NCBI RefSeq assembly: GCF_001654915.1
Contig: NZ_LXEQ01000044.1
DNA: 64,000 nucleotides
Source: Buttiauxella ferragutiae
Lineage (GTDB): Bacteria; Pseudomonadota; Gammaproteobacteria; Enterobacterales; Enterobacteriaceae
Direction: 5' to 3' (one strand)
A program made the translations under genes and the position numbers. The notes below the pieces were generated by a model. That model saw only the letters and a list, made by a program, of their open reading frames with translations. It was not told the origin of the DNA and did no database searches. This document shows, piece after piece, positions 36,188 to 44,347 of this stretch. Position 1 is the first letter of the stretch. The number at the start of each line of letters is the position of its first letter.

Positions 36188-36189
36188 AC

Positions 36190-36492
36190 GTGGCTGATAA
36201 TACGCTGTCGATTATTGCGGTGCTGAAAGCGAAAACCGGGCAACGCGAACAATTAAAATCTGCATTGCAGGCGCTGATTTCACCGACTCGCAAGGAAGAA
36301 GGCTGCCTGGATTACGCCTTGTTCCAGCTTGAAGACACGCCAGATGTGTTTTACATGCGTGAATCCTGGAAAGGGCAGGAAGCGCTGGATGCACACATCG
36401 CACTGCCGCATTTCCAGGCGTTTGTGCAGCAGATGGATGAGTTGCTGGCTGAGCCTTTGCAGCTAGTGCGTTTGAATGCCGTAGAAGCGTAA
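36190..36492 (+). CDS. Antibiotic-biosynthesis-monooxygenase (ABM) domain protein
   Basis: 100 residues making one ferredoxin-like ABM fold: LSIIAVLKAKTGQREQLKSA, then EGCLDYALFQLEDTPDVFYM, then ESWKGQEALDAHIALPHFQA. Members such as YgiN and ActVA-Orf6 act as dimers on quinones or aromatic polyketides without a cofactor. I chose the GTG at 36190, with GGAG eight bases upstream; another GTG at 36181 lies inside the nitroreductase gene. Third gene of the operon, fitting quinone turnover together with the reductases. The strong terminator at 36498 follows. Confidence 0.85.
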   Translation: MADNTLSIIAVLKAKTGQREQLKSALQALISPTRKEEGCLDYALFQLEDTPDVFYMRESWKGQEALDAHIALPHFQAFVQQMDELLAEPLQLVRLNAVEA

Positions 36493-36497
36493 CTCCC

Positions 36498-36545
36498 GTG
36501 AGGGCGATTAGCGTTAAACGCTTTCGACCCTCACCGTTTTTTCTC
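36498..36545. terminator. Convergent (bidirectional) terminator
   Basis: Hairpin with outer arms GTGAGGG / CCCTCAC and inner arms TTAGCG-like/CGCT, followed by CGTTTTTT. It sits between the rightward ABM gene and the leftward iron ATPase gene and overlaps the last bases of the ATPase frame. Confidence 0.75.
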
Positions 36546-37206
36546 CCGCCCGAAACTCACCTTGTTGCACATAACCGATATGGTCAGCCATCAGTTGCGC
36601 TTCGTGCTCGCTGTGCGTCACTAACAACGCTGTTTGCCCGGCCTCGCGTAAGATATCGCGTACCTCGCGCCCAAGCCGTTCACGTGTTTGTTTATCCAGA
36701 CTGGAAAATGGTTCATCCAGCAACAGGATTTCAGGATTCGGCGCCAGCGCACGCGCTAAAGCGATGCGCTGTTGTTGCCCGCCAGAGAGTTCATGCGGAT
36801 AACGGCTGGCATGGCTATGCAGTTCCACCATTTTGAGCAGTTGAGTCACGCGGGCTTGTTGCTCCTCGCGCGGCAGGCGGCGCAGGCCAAAGGCCACGTT
36901 TTGTTGGGCAGTCAGATGCGGGAATAACGCGTACTCCTGAAACACCATCCCGACCTTGCGTTTTTCAGGTGGCAGATGAACACCCGCTGCGGCAACACGC
37001 TGTTGCGATACATAAATCTCACCACTTTGCAGCCGTTCAAAACCTGCCACTGCGCGCAATACCGTCGTTTTCCCGCAGCCAGATGCCCCCAACAAACATG
37101 CTAGCTCGCCTTTGCGTACTGACATCGAAAACCCTTTCAGCACCGGCTGCTGACTGTTGCCGTAAGCCACACGCACATCCTGAAGGCGTAACGCAATTTC
37201 TGACAT
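36514..37206 (-). CDS. Ferric-iron ABC importer ATPase (FbpC-like, short)
   Basis: 230 residues. Walker A LLGASGCGKTTVLRAVAGFE (about residues 37-48 for the motif), Q-loop MVFQEYALFPHLT, signature ELSGGQQQRIALARALA, Walker B ILLLDEPFSSLD and H-loop VTHSEHEAQ are complete. Most FbpC/PotA-type ATPases are about 350 residues long with a C-terminal TOBE regulatory domain; this one stops right after the nucleotide-binding domain. It drives the permease encoded just upstream (11-base gap). Iron is inferred from the binding protein and the Fur box. Confidence 0.88.
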   Translation of the reverse strand: MSEIALRLQDVRVAYGNSQQPVLKGFSMSVRKGELACLLGASGCGKTTVLRAVAGFERLQSGEIYVSQQRVAAAGVHLPPEKRKVGMVFQEYALFPHLTAQQNVAFGLRRLPREEQQARVTQLLKMVELHSHASRYPHELSGGQQQRIALARALAPNPEILLLDEPFSSLDKQTRERLGREVRDILREAGQTALLVTHSEHEAQLMADHIGYVQQGEFRAGEKTVRVESV

Positions 37207-37217
37207 AAATATTTCCT

Positions 37218-38906
37218 TTAACCTGTGCGAGTCATCTGGTGACGAACCAGCAAAATAACCGGTAGCGTGCCTGCGAGAACAATCATCAACGCAGCGATGG
37301 CGCCTTCTTCATAGGTTCCGCGTGCGGCTTCAGCGTAAAGCAGTGTCGCCAGCGTTTCGAAATTCACCGGGCGCAAAAGTAGGGTCGTCGGCAGCTCTTT
37401 CATGGCATCGGCGAAGACCAGTAACGCACTGCTGACTAGTGCCGGGCGCAGCAACGGGAGATGAATCCGCGCAAACGTCCCTGCACCATTTTCGCCAAGC
37501 AAACGGGAGGCTTGTTCCAGTGAGGGCGGAATGCGGCTCAGGCCGGAATCCAGCGCACCAATGGCAATGGCCTGAAAACGCATGGCGCAGCAGATAACCA
37601 GCAAGACCCCGGCAGACATCAGCGGCAAGCCACGCACCTCCAGCAAATCTGCCAGCCAGCGGTCTACGGCCATGGCGGGTGTGAGAAAACCAATTGCCAG
37701 AATCGTACCCGGCACCGCATAGCCTAATGACGCAAGGCGCATCACGCCACGGCGAAAACCTGGCAGCGCGTTGTCTGCGGCACTGTGGCGTGCACTCCAT
37801 GCCACCAGCAAACTGACACAAACCACCACCAGTGTGGTTCCCGCCGCCAGTAACAAGGTATTTTGCAATGCCGAAAGCAACGCCGGTGAGAGTGGGTTTT
37901 CTTCGCCAAAACGTTTCATGCTCTCCCAGGCCAGAAATATCACGGGCGCGACAAAGCCCAGAATGACCGGCAGAGCGATAACGCTGGCAAGCAGCCAACC
38001 ACGCCAACCGCCTATTGCTGTTGGTTGAATCTCACGCAGGCTACGGCTGCTGAATCCCTGCTTTTTACGGCCATAAAATTCCAGCGTCAGGATGCAGAAA
38101 ATAAACATCAACATCATGCAGGCGATTTGCGCGGCGGCAGCCAAATCAGAACGTGAAATCCAGGTGGTGTAAACCGTGACGGTTAAGGTTTGTACGCCGA
38201 GAAATTCCGACGCCCCAATATCATTGAGCGTTTCCAGAAGCGCCAGGCTGATACCCACTGCCAGCGCCGGGCGAGCCATCGGCAACGCGACACGAAAGAA
38301 AGTCCCCGCAGCGCTGCAACCCAGTGTACGTGCTGCTTCCAGCAAATGTGCTGGCTGGCTGATAAACATAGCGCGGGTCGTCAGGTAAACGTAAGGATAG
38401 AGCACCAGACCCAGCAGAATAATCGCACCAGGCAATGAGCGTAAGTCGGGAAGCCGGAACTGGCGCGGGCTGTCGAAGCCCAGTAAAAATCGAATGAAAG
38501 TTTGCAGTGGGCCGATAGGGTGCAGCAGATCGAGCCAGGCGAAGGCCACGATGTAGGTCGGCATAGCCAACGGAAGTAACAGCGCCCAACTGAGAATTTT
38601 ACGCCCGGGGAAATCCCAGGCGGTCACCGCCCAGGCGCTGCCAACACCAATCACGCCAACTATCACGGCCACGCCTGCCAGCAGCAAAACGGTATTTTTT
38701 AGCACCGAAGGCAGGACAAATGTGACCAGATTATCCCAGTGCGAAAAATCAGCCTGCATCGCCTGCCAGATAAGCGCAACGACAGGCATTAGCACGCCTA
38801 ATGCGACACACAACGCAGCAAGATGGAGCGGTGTTAATAATGACTGCGGCCCGGAAACCAGGCCGCGCAACGTCGGAAGACGAAGTGATTTATTGATCGA
38901 ATCCAA
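37218..38906 (-). CDS. Ferric-iron ABC permease (FbpB-like, duplicated)
   Basis: 562 residues, the fused double-permease form of FbpB, SfuB and AfuB with about twelve helices. Each half has an EAA loop: LEAARTLGCSAAGTFFRVAL in the first and LEQASRLLGENGAGTFARIH in the second. Regions FVLPSVLKNTVLLLAGVAVI and LLPLAMPTYIVAFAWLDLLH are typical of the first half. It forms the full inner-membrane channel alone. It overlaps the 3' end of the binding-protein gene by 17 bases, so the three genes are co-transcribed, leftward. Confidence 0.9.
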   Translation of the reverse strand: MDSINKSLRLPTLRGLVSGPQSLLTPLHLAALCVALGVLMPVVALIWQAMQADFSHWDNLVTFVLPSVLKNTVLLLAGVAVIVGVIGVGSAWAVTAWDFPGRKILSWALLLPLAMPTYIVAFAWLDLLHPIGPLQTFIRFLLGFDSPRQFRLPDLRSLPGAIILLGLVLYPYVYLTTRAMFISQPAHLLEAARTLGCSAAGTFFRVALPMARPALAVGISLALLETLNDIGASEFLGVQTLTVTVYTTWISRSDLAAAAQIACMMLMFIFCILTLEFYGRKKQGFSSRSLREIQPTAIGGWRGWLLASVIALPVILGFVAPVIFLAWESMKRFGEENPLSPALLSALQNTLLLAAGTTLVVVCVSLLVAWSARHSAADNALPGFRRGVMRLASLGYAVPGTILAIGFLTPAMAVDRWLADLLEVRGLPLMSAGVLLVICCAMRFQAIAIGALDSGLSRIPPSLEQASRLLGENGAGTFARIHLPLLRPALVSSALLVFADAMKELPTTLLLRPVNFETLATLLYAEAARGTYEEGAIAALMIVLAGTLPVILLVRHQMTRTG

Positions 38907-39933
38907 CTTTATCTACCAACAGGCTCGCTTGTTTACGGTATTTAACAATTTCAGTTAACGGGACTTTATCGACGTCAATTTCACCGATAGTCGCACTAAT
39001 TACCGGATCAAGCTGGACGCCTTTCAGTACCGGATATTCAAAGTTGGCTTGGGCGTAAAGCTGCTGGGCGGGTGCGGAGACCAGGTATTCCATCAATTTC
39101 ACGGCTTCAGCTTTGTTCGGTGCAAAGCGGGCAACCGCAGCACCGCTGATGTTGACGTGGGTGCCGCCTTGTTCGAAGGTTGGTTTCACGACTTTAATCG
39201 CATCGCCCCATTTACGCGCATCGCTGCCTTCTTTGGCGTTTTTCATATGGCCAATGTAGTAGGAGTTCGCCAGGCCGATATCGCAAATGCCGCCGAGGAT
39301 GTCACGGGCAACATCGCGGTCACCACCGGTGGCTTTACGTGCCAGGTTCGCTTTCACGCCACGCAACCATTCTTCGGTTTTCGCTTCACCGTGGTGAGCA
39401 ATCATCGCCGCGATCAGCGCGGTGTTATACGGATGTTGTCCGGAACGAATACACACTTTGCCTTTGTATTCCGGGCTGGAAAGTTGTTCGTAATGCCAGT
39501 TATCAATCGGCAGGGATTTGTCTGCATAGAGTACGCGTGCGCGCATTGATAGCGCGAACCACTGGTTATCTTCACCACGCAGGTTGGCTGGGATCGCGGT
39601 TTTGAGCATCGCAGAATCCACAGGCTGTGTCACACCTGCTTCAACTAAATCAATGAGATTACCTGCATCGACGGTCATCAGCAGGTCGGCAGGTGAATTT
39701 TTACCTTCCGCTTTGACGCGCTCAAGCATGCCGTCTTTGATATACACCGTGTTGACTTTCACGCCGCTGGATTGTGTCCAGCTATCCAGCAATGGCTGAA
39801 TCAGACCCGGTTCGCGGGTGGTGTAGAGAGTCAGTGAGTCTTGTGCAAAAACCGGCAGGCTGACGGAGAAAACCAGTGCGGATGCAAGCGTGATACGGCG
39901 CAGTCCAGTGCGAGGCAGAACAAACTCATTCAT
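38890..39933 (-). CDS. Ferric-iron ABC binding protein (FbpA-like)
   Basis: 347 residues. The N-terminal signal peptide (LASALVFSVSLPVFA, cut before QDSLTLYTT) is followed by a type II periplasmic binding fold. ELNVYT-like SLTLYTTREPGLIQPLLDSW is the FbpA start, ADLLMTVDAGNLIDLVEAGV lies in lobe one, and the GGDRDVARDILGGICDIGLANSYYIGHM block holds the paired tyrosines (SYYIGH) that bind Fe(III) in this family. First gene of a leftward three-gene operon with a Fur box 73 bases upstream, supporting iron as the substrate. Confidence 0.9.
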   Translation of the reverse strand: MNEFVLPRTGLRRITLASALVFSVSLPVFAQDSLTLYTTREPGLIQPLLDSWTQSSGVKVNTVYIKDGMLERVKAEGKNSPADLLMTVDAGNLIDLVEAGVTQPVDSAMLKTAIPANLRGEDNQWFALSMRARVLYADKSLPIDNWHYEQLSSPEYKGKVCIRSGQHPYNTALIAAMIAHHGEAKTEEWLRGVKANLARKATGGDRDVARDILGGICDIGLANSYYIGHMKNAKEGSDARKWGDAIKVVKPTFEQGGTHVNISGAAVARFAPNKAEAVKLMEYLVSAPAQQLYAQANFEYPVLKGVQLDPVISATIGEIDVDKVPLTEIVKYRKQASLLVDKVGFDQ

Positions 39934-40005
39934 CGTTGTGTATCCCTGAGTGATTTGAACTAATGGGGTTCAGTGCGCAGAGGCATCCCTGCGAGCTGGC
40001 GCAAG

Positions 40006-40024
40006 ATAAATGATAATCACTATT
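40006..40024 (-). promoter_or_regulatory. Fur box of the ferric-iron importer
   Basis: ATAAATGATAATCACTATT matches 14 of 19 positions of the consensus GATAATGATAATCATTATC, including the central TGATAATCA. It is about 73 bases upstream of the binding-protein start, so iron should repress the operon. Confidence 0.75.
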
Positions 40025-40162
40025 GTTTGCAATCGCGAGCGAGGGTGGAATATCGACATTTACACAACTTTAACTGGAAGGGTTAGATGTGTCACACAGG
40101 CAGATGTGGCAGGGCTTGCAGGAGAGGGGGGCGATTCTCAAAGTAATAAGTCACAAAAGCAA

Positions 40163-40192
40163 AAAGCCTGCTTAGTTTCCTAAGCAGGCTTC
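40163..40192 (-). terminator. Terminator of the second tRNA-Asn
   Basis: AAGCCTGCTTA / TAAGCAGGCTT hairpin directly beyond the 3' end of the tRNA, with an A-run on its left (T-run in the transcript). It resembles the one behind the first tRNA. Confidence 0.8.
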
Positions 40193-40199
40193 TTAAATT

Positions 40200-40275
40200 T
40201 GGCTCCTCTGACTGGACTCGAACCAGTGACATACGGATTAACAGTCCGCCGTTCTACCGACTGAACTACAGAGGA
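40200..40275 (-). tRNA. asn tRNA: tRNA-Asn (GTT), second copy
   Basis: Identical over all 76 bases to the copy at 24419-24494, with the same orientation and encoded CCA. It lies next to mtfA, as asnT does in E. coli. Confidence 0.97.
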
Positions 40276-40375
40276 ATCGTTTGAACGAGGCAAATAGTAA
40301 CGTCACGTTCAAAAAGAGTCAATAACAAAAATAACACCTTGATTCAGATGATTAAATTAAGCTCAACTTGTTGAA

Positions 40376-41173
40376 TTAATGCACCGTGTTTCCGTGAGAT
40401 GTCGGGCTGTTTTCACTCTCACGCAAGCGTAACAATGGATTTTGGCAATAAAACTGGCAAAACCGTTGATAAAGTGAGGGGAAACGAGGAGCGAAAAGCT
40501 CGGGTGCACTGAAGAAATACTCTGAAAGCACCGCAAAACATTCTGCCGGTTCCGAAGCGGCATAGGCATCAATGCTGGCGGCGTTTTCACCGACCATGTC
40601 GATTTCATCCTGAATGTTGCTCATTGCCGCATGGAGGTCATGTTCCCAGCCTGCGACATCGCGCAGGGCAATCAACGGAATTCCACTGGCACGGTCGCCG
40701 TTGCGCATATCCAGTTTATGGGCCACTTCATGGACCACCAGATTAAAACCAGAGGCATCAAAAGAGTCCTGCACATCGAGCCAGTTAAGGACAATAGGGC
40801 CTTGCTGCCAACTTTGCCCGGACTGTACGACGCGCTGATGATGCACCAGGCCAATATCATCTTGCCACTCGTCGTCTACAACAAACGGGGCAGGGTAGAT
40901 AAGCACCTCATGAAAACCATCAAGCCATTCAATGCCCAGCTCCAGAACGGGCAAACAGAACAGTAATGCAATACGCGCACTTTTTAGCTCATCAAGTTCA
41001 AAACCTTGCAAAGGTACCAGGCGTTTTTGCTGTAAAAAACGATCCGCAAGACGGGTCAACTTTTCTTGCTCAGCTGGCGTGAGTGTCGCCAGAACAGGAA
41101 TAGATAAAGCCTGCTCCCACGGCAGTGCTGCGACAGCAGATGAATCACTTGCTTTCCAGGGCCACTTAATCAT
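40376..41173 (-). CDS. mtfA: MtfA, Mlc-titrating zinc peptidase
   Basis: 265 residues, very close to E. coli MtfA (YeeI): MIKWPWK start, LQQKRLVPLQGFELDELKSA, LPVLELGIEWLDGFHEVLIY and the zinc motif VHEVAHKLDMRNGDRASG with HEVAH. The third ligand region ECFAVLSEYFF is also present. MtfA binds the glucose repressor Mlc, so that ptsG is derepressed, and has metallo-aminopeptidase activity that Mlc stimulates. I chose the ATG at 41173 by alignment with E. coli; a frame start at 41194 adds 7 residues. Adjacent to tRNA-Asn, as in E. coli. Confidence 0.95.
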   Translation of the reverse strand: MIKWPWKASDSSAVAALPWEQALSIPVLATLTPAEQEKLTRLADRFLQQKRLVPLQGFELDELKSARIALLFCLPVLELGIEWLDGFHEVLIYPAPFVVDDEWQDDIGLVHHQRVVQSGQSWQQGPIVLNWLDVQDSFDASGFNLVVHEVAHKLDMRNGDRASGIPLIALRDVAGWEHDLHAAMSNIQDEIDMVGENAASIDAYAASEPAECFAVLSEYFFSAPELFAPRFPSLYQRFCQFYCQNPLLRLRESENSPTSHGNTVH

Positions 41174-41482
41174 GTTACTCGCTCGCAAAGTCATCTCTTG
41201 AACGGAAAACTACTATACCGTGACTGTAATACCAGACCAGCGATCTGAACAGCGCTGGCGAGAAGACGAGTATGTGTATTCTCTGTGACATTATTCAAAC
41301 ATTTACCCGTTCACCATTCAACGACGAGTGTCACAGCTTGTGCGGTGAGGTATAAATTATTTCATATATCAATAATTTCAGTAGAAGCGTAGCTAATTGA
41401 AATGAGTGCGAGGCGGGGAAATTAAAAGAGTAAGGCCCGCTTGCGCGAGCCTTGAGGTAAAGCAATAACGGGTTAGATCAGA
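41174..41482. other. Intergenic region between mtfA and the porin
   Basis: 309 bases. It should hold the mtfA promoter on the left; on the right is the porin terminator at 41424-41453. No gene seen. Confidence 0.5.
41424..41453 (-). terminator. Terminator of the porin gene
   Basis: AAGGC / GCCTT stem with inner CGC / GCG pairs, followed on the minus strand by ACTCTTTTAATTT. Confidence 0.65.
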
Positions 41483-42616
41483 TTAGAACTGGTAAACCAT
41501 GCCTACACCCACAACGTCATCGGTAGAGATGCCTGTTGCAGCGTAGAAATCGTCATCGCCATCCAGCAGGTTGATTTTGTAATCAACGTAAGTGGAGAAG
41601 TTTTTGTTGAAGTAGTAGTTCGCGCCAACAGAAACGTATTTAACCAGGTCTTTGTCGTTCCAGTCGCTGTTTGGTGCGTAGTCTTGTGCCAGGTCTTTAC
41701 CTTTAGATTGCAGGTAAGATATTTCTGGACGCAGACCGAAGTCGAACTGATATTGTGCAGTGACTTCAAAGTTTTGAGTTTTGTTGGCGATAAATCCATC
41801 AACATCACCAAACGGCGTCATATTGCGGGTTTCCGAATACATGGTGGCCAGATAGATATTGTTGGCGTCGTATTTCAGGCCAACAGTCCAGACATCTGCA
41901 TCTTCACCGCCAGCAGTTGAGCCGGTTTGCTGTTCGTTGGTACGGTCAGATGAGGCGTATGCTGCACCTGCGCTGAAGCCCATGCCGAAATCATATGTGG
42001 TGGACAAGCCCCAGCCATCACCATTTTGTGAATTGATGTCATTGTGACCGTTGTTAGTGCCTTCCTGATCAAAGGCTCCGTTAGATCCTTCATTCGCGCC
42101 CTGATATTGCAGAGCAAAGTTCAGGCCTTCAACCTGACCGAAGAAATCGGTGTTGCGGTAAGTCGCCATGCCATTGCCACGGCCAGTCATGAAGTTATCG
42201 CTATAGGTGTAAGAGTCGCCACCGAACACTGGCAGCATGTCGGTCCATGCTTCAATGTCGTAAACTACGCCGTAGTTACGGCCATAATCGAATGAACCGT
42301 AGTCACCAAATTTCAGACCTGCGAAGCCCAGACGAGTCCATGATTGGCTATCGCCTTCAGTGCTGTCTGCCTGAATGTTATATTCCCACTGACCATAACC
42401 TGTCAGTTCGGAAGTAATCTGAGTTTCACCTTTAAAGCCCAGGCGAATATAAGTGTCATCGCCATCCTGACCTGCATCATCAGAGAACACATGACGAGCA
42501 TCAACTTTGCCGTACAGGTCCAGTTTATTACCGTCTTTATTATAAACTTCCGCAGCGTGCGCAGAACCCATTGCCAATAAAGCAGGGATCACTAATGCCA
42601 ATGCTGTTCTTTTCAT
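41483..42616 (-). CDS. OmpC-type outer-membrane porin (YedS/OmpS1-like)
   Basis: 377 residues. The 21-residue signal peptide ends GSAHA, and the mature start AEVYNKDGNKLDLYGKVDA is that of enteric OmpC/OmpF/PhoE-type porins. The constriction loop L3 is seen as MLPVFGGDSYTYSDNFMTGR. The last strand ends VGVGMVYQF, with the C-terminal phenylalanine needed for BAM-mediated insertion. It forms a trimeric 16-strand general diffusion pore. Because yedR- and yedJ-like genes follow, this is the position of yedS in E. coli (a quiet or broken porin gene), and in Salmonella of ompS1 as I recall. AAAGGAA precedes the ATG. Here the frame is intact. Confidence 0.9.
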   Translation of the reverse strand: MKRTALALVIPALLAMGSAHAAEVYNKDGNKLDLYGKVDARHVFSDDAGQDGDDTYIRLGFKGETQITSELTGYGQWEYNIQADSTEGDSQSWTRLGFAGLKFGDYGSFDYGRNYGVVYDIEAWTDMLPVFGGDSYTYSDNFMTGRGNGMATYRNTDFFGQVEGLNFALQYQGANEGSNGAFDQEGTNNGHNDINSQNGDGWGLSTTYDFGMGFSAGAAYASSDRTNEQQTGSTAGGEDADVWTVGLKYDANNIYLATMYSETRNMTPFGDVDGFIANKTQNFEVTAQYQFDFGLRPEISYLQSKGKDLAQDYAPNSDWNDKDLVKYVSVGANYYFNKNFSTYVDYKINLLDGDDDFYAATGISTDDVVGVGMVYQF

Positions 42617-43183
42617 TTATATATTCCTTTAAGTCATAATTATTATGAATGATTACTTATATTTCGTCCTCAACATCCACAGCAATCTTATTACACTTAG
42701 TTCAGTTTATTTATAAATAAACATGTAACTGTATTGGTTGAAATTTGACTAAATATTTCAGTGCGTTCTTTGGTTATATTATTGAAAAATAAGTAAATTA
42801 TTAATTTTTAGGATATTTCCAATGCATTGTGAGTATGTGTTTGATGTTTTTTATATCAAAACACAATACATTTTTATCGATGAGTCTTTGTGAGTGATAG
42901 AATTGGCATTTAGAAAATAAGTCTTTTTATTTTTGTATTTAATTATCACTAAATTTTATATTAAGGGTGTATAAAATAAATAACGTGGAAATGGTTGATA
43001 AATACACAAATGTAATTTTATTGTTAAAATTATGAAGGGTGGCCTGATATATTGCCAATTTGAGAATCTTCCGGATTAAATAGAGAGGTTTTAGGCTGTC
43101 ATAAAACGGCATAAATGTGATAAAAATCACATGCAGCGGATGGGTATCCATCGCATTACACAAACTAAACAGTTGAGAGAGTT
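42617..43183. other. AT-rich regulatory region upstream of the porin
   Basis: 567 bases between the leftward porin and the rightward DrpB-like gene, clearly more AT-rich than its surroundings. This is the kind of sequence H-NS binds, and related quiet porins are H-NS-silenced. A perfect CRP-like palindrome is at 43116-43131. I could not identify OmpR boxes or a small RNA with confidence. A leftward frame at 42939-43163 is not a convincing gene. Confidence 0.5.
43116..43131. promoter_or_regulatory. CRP-type binding site
   Basis: TGTGATAAAAATCACA, a perfect TGTGA-N6-TCACA palindrome, 52 bases before the start codon of the DrpB-like gene. Confidence 0.7.
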
Positions 43184-43432
43184 ATGTCAGACGTTATGGA
43201 CGCGAAACCCGCCCGCACACCAGGTGGGAAATTGGCATTATGGTTGTTTTATGGATTTTGCCTGTACATGGTTTGGGCAGTTCTGCGTTACTTCTGGGTG
43301 GTGAGCAATGTCACCAGCGGGGACATGGGTTCGATGGCTGGAAAACTGCTCGGGGCATTAATGGGGTTGCTGGTTCTGGGAGCGGTAGCCGCATTATTAG
43401 GTGGGCTCGCCTGGTACACGCGGGCCAGGTGA
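43184..43432 (+). CDS. drpB: Small inner-membrane protein, DrpB (YedR)-like
   Basis: 82 residues. A short polar N-terminus (MSDVMDAKPARTPGGK) precedes two membrane helices: LALWLFYGFCLYMVWAVLRY (about 17-36) and LGALMGLLVLGAVAALLGGL (about 58-77). I assign it to DrpB mainly from position, porin-this-yedJ-dcm, which is the E. coli order yedS-yedR-yedJ-dcm. DrpB in E. coli is a divisome protein able to compensate for loss of DedD. The length is a little shorter than I remember for the E. coli protein, so the assignment is moderate. The CRP-type site lies 52 bases upstream. Confidence 0.6.
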   Translation: MSDVMDAKPARTPGGKLALWLFYGFCLYMVWAVLRYFWVVSNVTSGDMGSMAGKLLGALMGLLVLGAVAALLGGLAWYTRAR

Positions 43433-43535
43433 ATAAATCGTGCCAAAGTGGGTTGTTGTCACGGTGATACTTGCTAATTTTGTGATCTTGTACTCATATT
43501 AAGTACCGGATCCCGCTGTGAAGTAAGGAGCACGT

Positions 43536-44240
43536 ATGCCAATAGCCCACTGGCAAGAGCGTTTCGAAGAGTACTTGCACCATAACTGGTTGCAGGACGA
43601 TAAAGCCCACGATGTGGCCCACTTCAGACGCGTATGGAAAACCGCGCAACAGATCATGGAAACAACCGAAGCCGACTGGCTGGTGGTACTCACCGCCTGT
43701 TATTTCCATGACATCGTCAATTTGCCAAAGAACCATCCCGAACGGCATCTCGCTTCTACACAGGCGGCACAAGAAACATTACGTATTCTTGACGCTCATT
43801 TTCCCGATTTCCCTCGTACGTTATACGATGCGGTTGCTCATGCGGTGCGTGCTCACAGTTTCAGTGCTCAAATTGCGCCGCAAACTCTTGAAGCGAAAAT
43901 TGTGCAGGATGCTGATCGCCTGGAATCACTTGGTGCAATTGGCCTGGCGAGAGTGTTTTATATTTCAGGCTCGCTGGGTCGACCACTGTTTGATAGCGAA
44001 GATCCGTTAGCGTGTGGGCGTGAGTTGGATGACTCCACATATGCACTTGACCATTTCCAGAAAAAACTGCTGAAGCTCCCTGAATCCATGCAAACTGAGG
44101 CAGGGCGTAAACTGGCCTGGCTCAATGCTGATTTTTTGGTTAACTACATGGCCAAGCTGTGTGCAGAACTGAAGGGCGATTATTGCGGTATCGATCGTGG
44201 TGTTGTCGAGCAATTCGCCTCCCCCAAACAGTCCTCATAA
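43536..44240 (+). CDS. yedJ: YedJ, HD-domain phosphohydrolase
   Basis: 234 residues. The HD signature is complete: AHDVAHFRRVWKTA (first histidine region, about residues 28-41), then YFHDIVNLPKNHP with the His-Asp pair (about 63-64), then HAVRAHSFS and a final KIVQDADRLESLGAIGLAR with the last metal-binding aspartate. The family hydrolyses nucleotides or phosphate esters with a divalent metal; YedJ's substrate is not established. The gene lies just upstream of dcm, as in E. coli. GGAGCACGT precedes the ATG, and a terminator follows. Confidence 0.9.
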   Translation: MPIAHWQERFEEYLHHNWLQDDKAHDVAHFRRVWKTAQQIMETTEADWLVVLTACYFHDIVNLPKNHPERHLASTQAAQETLRILDAHFPDFPRTLYDAVAHAVRAHSFSAQIAPQTLEAKIVQDADRLESLGAIGLARVFYISGSLGRPLFDSEDPLACGRELDDSTYALDHFQKKLLKLPESMQTEAGRKLAWLNADFLVNYMAKLCAELKGDYCGIDRGVVEQFASPKQSS

Positions 44241-44265
44241 ATTTCGTTCTAAAACTAAAATGATG

Positions 44266-44297
44266 CCCGCATTGGTTGCGGGCTGTTCTGTTTTTCT
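44266..44297 (+). terminator. Terminator after yedJ
   Basis: GCCCGCA / TGCGGGC stem with a five-base loop, followed by TGTTCTGTTTTT. Confidence 0.8.
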
Positions 44298-44347
44298 CTG
44301 GGTCAAATCAGTGATAGAGTTGCACTCTATTTTCCCTAAACTGGTTC

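Noticed and set aside
42939..43163. 74-residue leftward frame upstream of the porin
   Set aside because: AT-rich, overlaps the CRP palindrome, no ribosome site, no domain.
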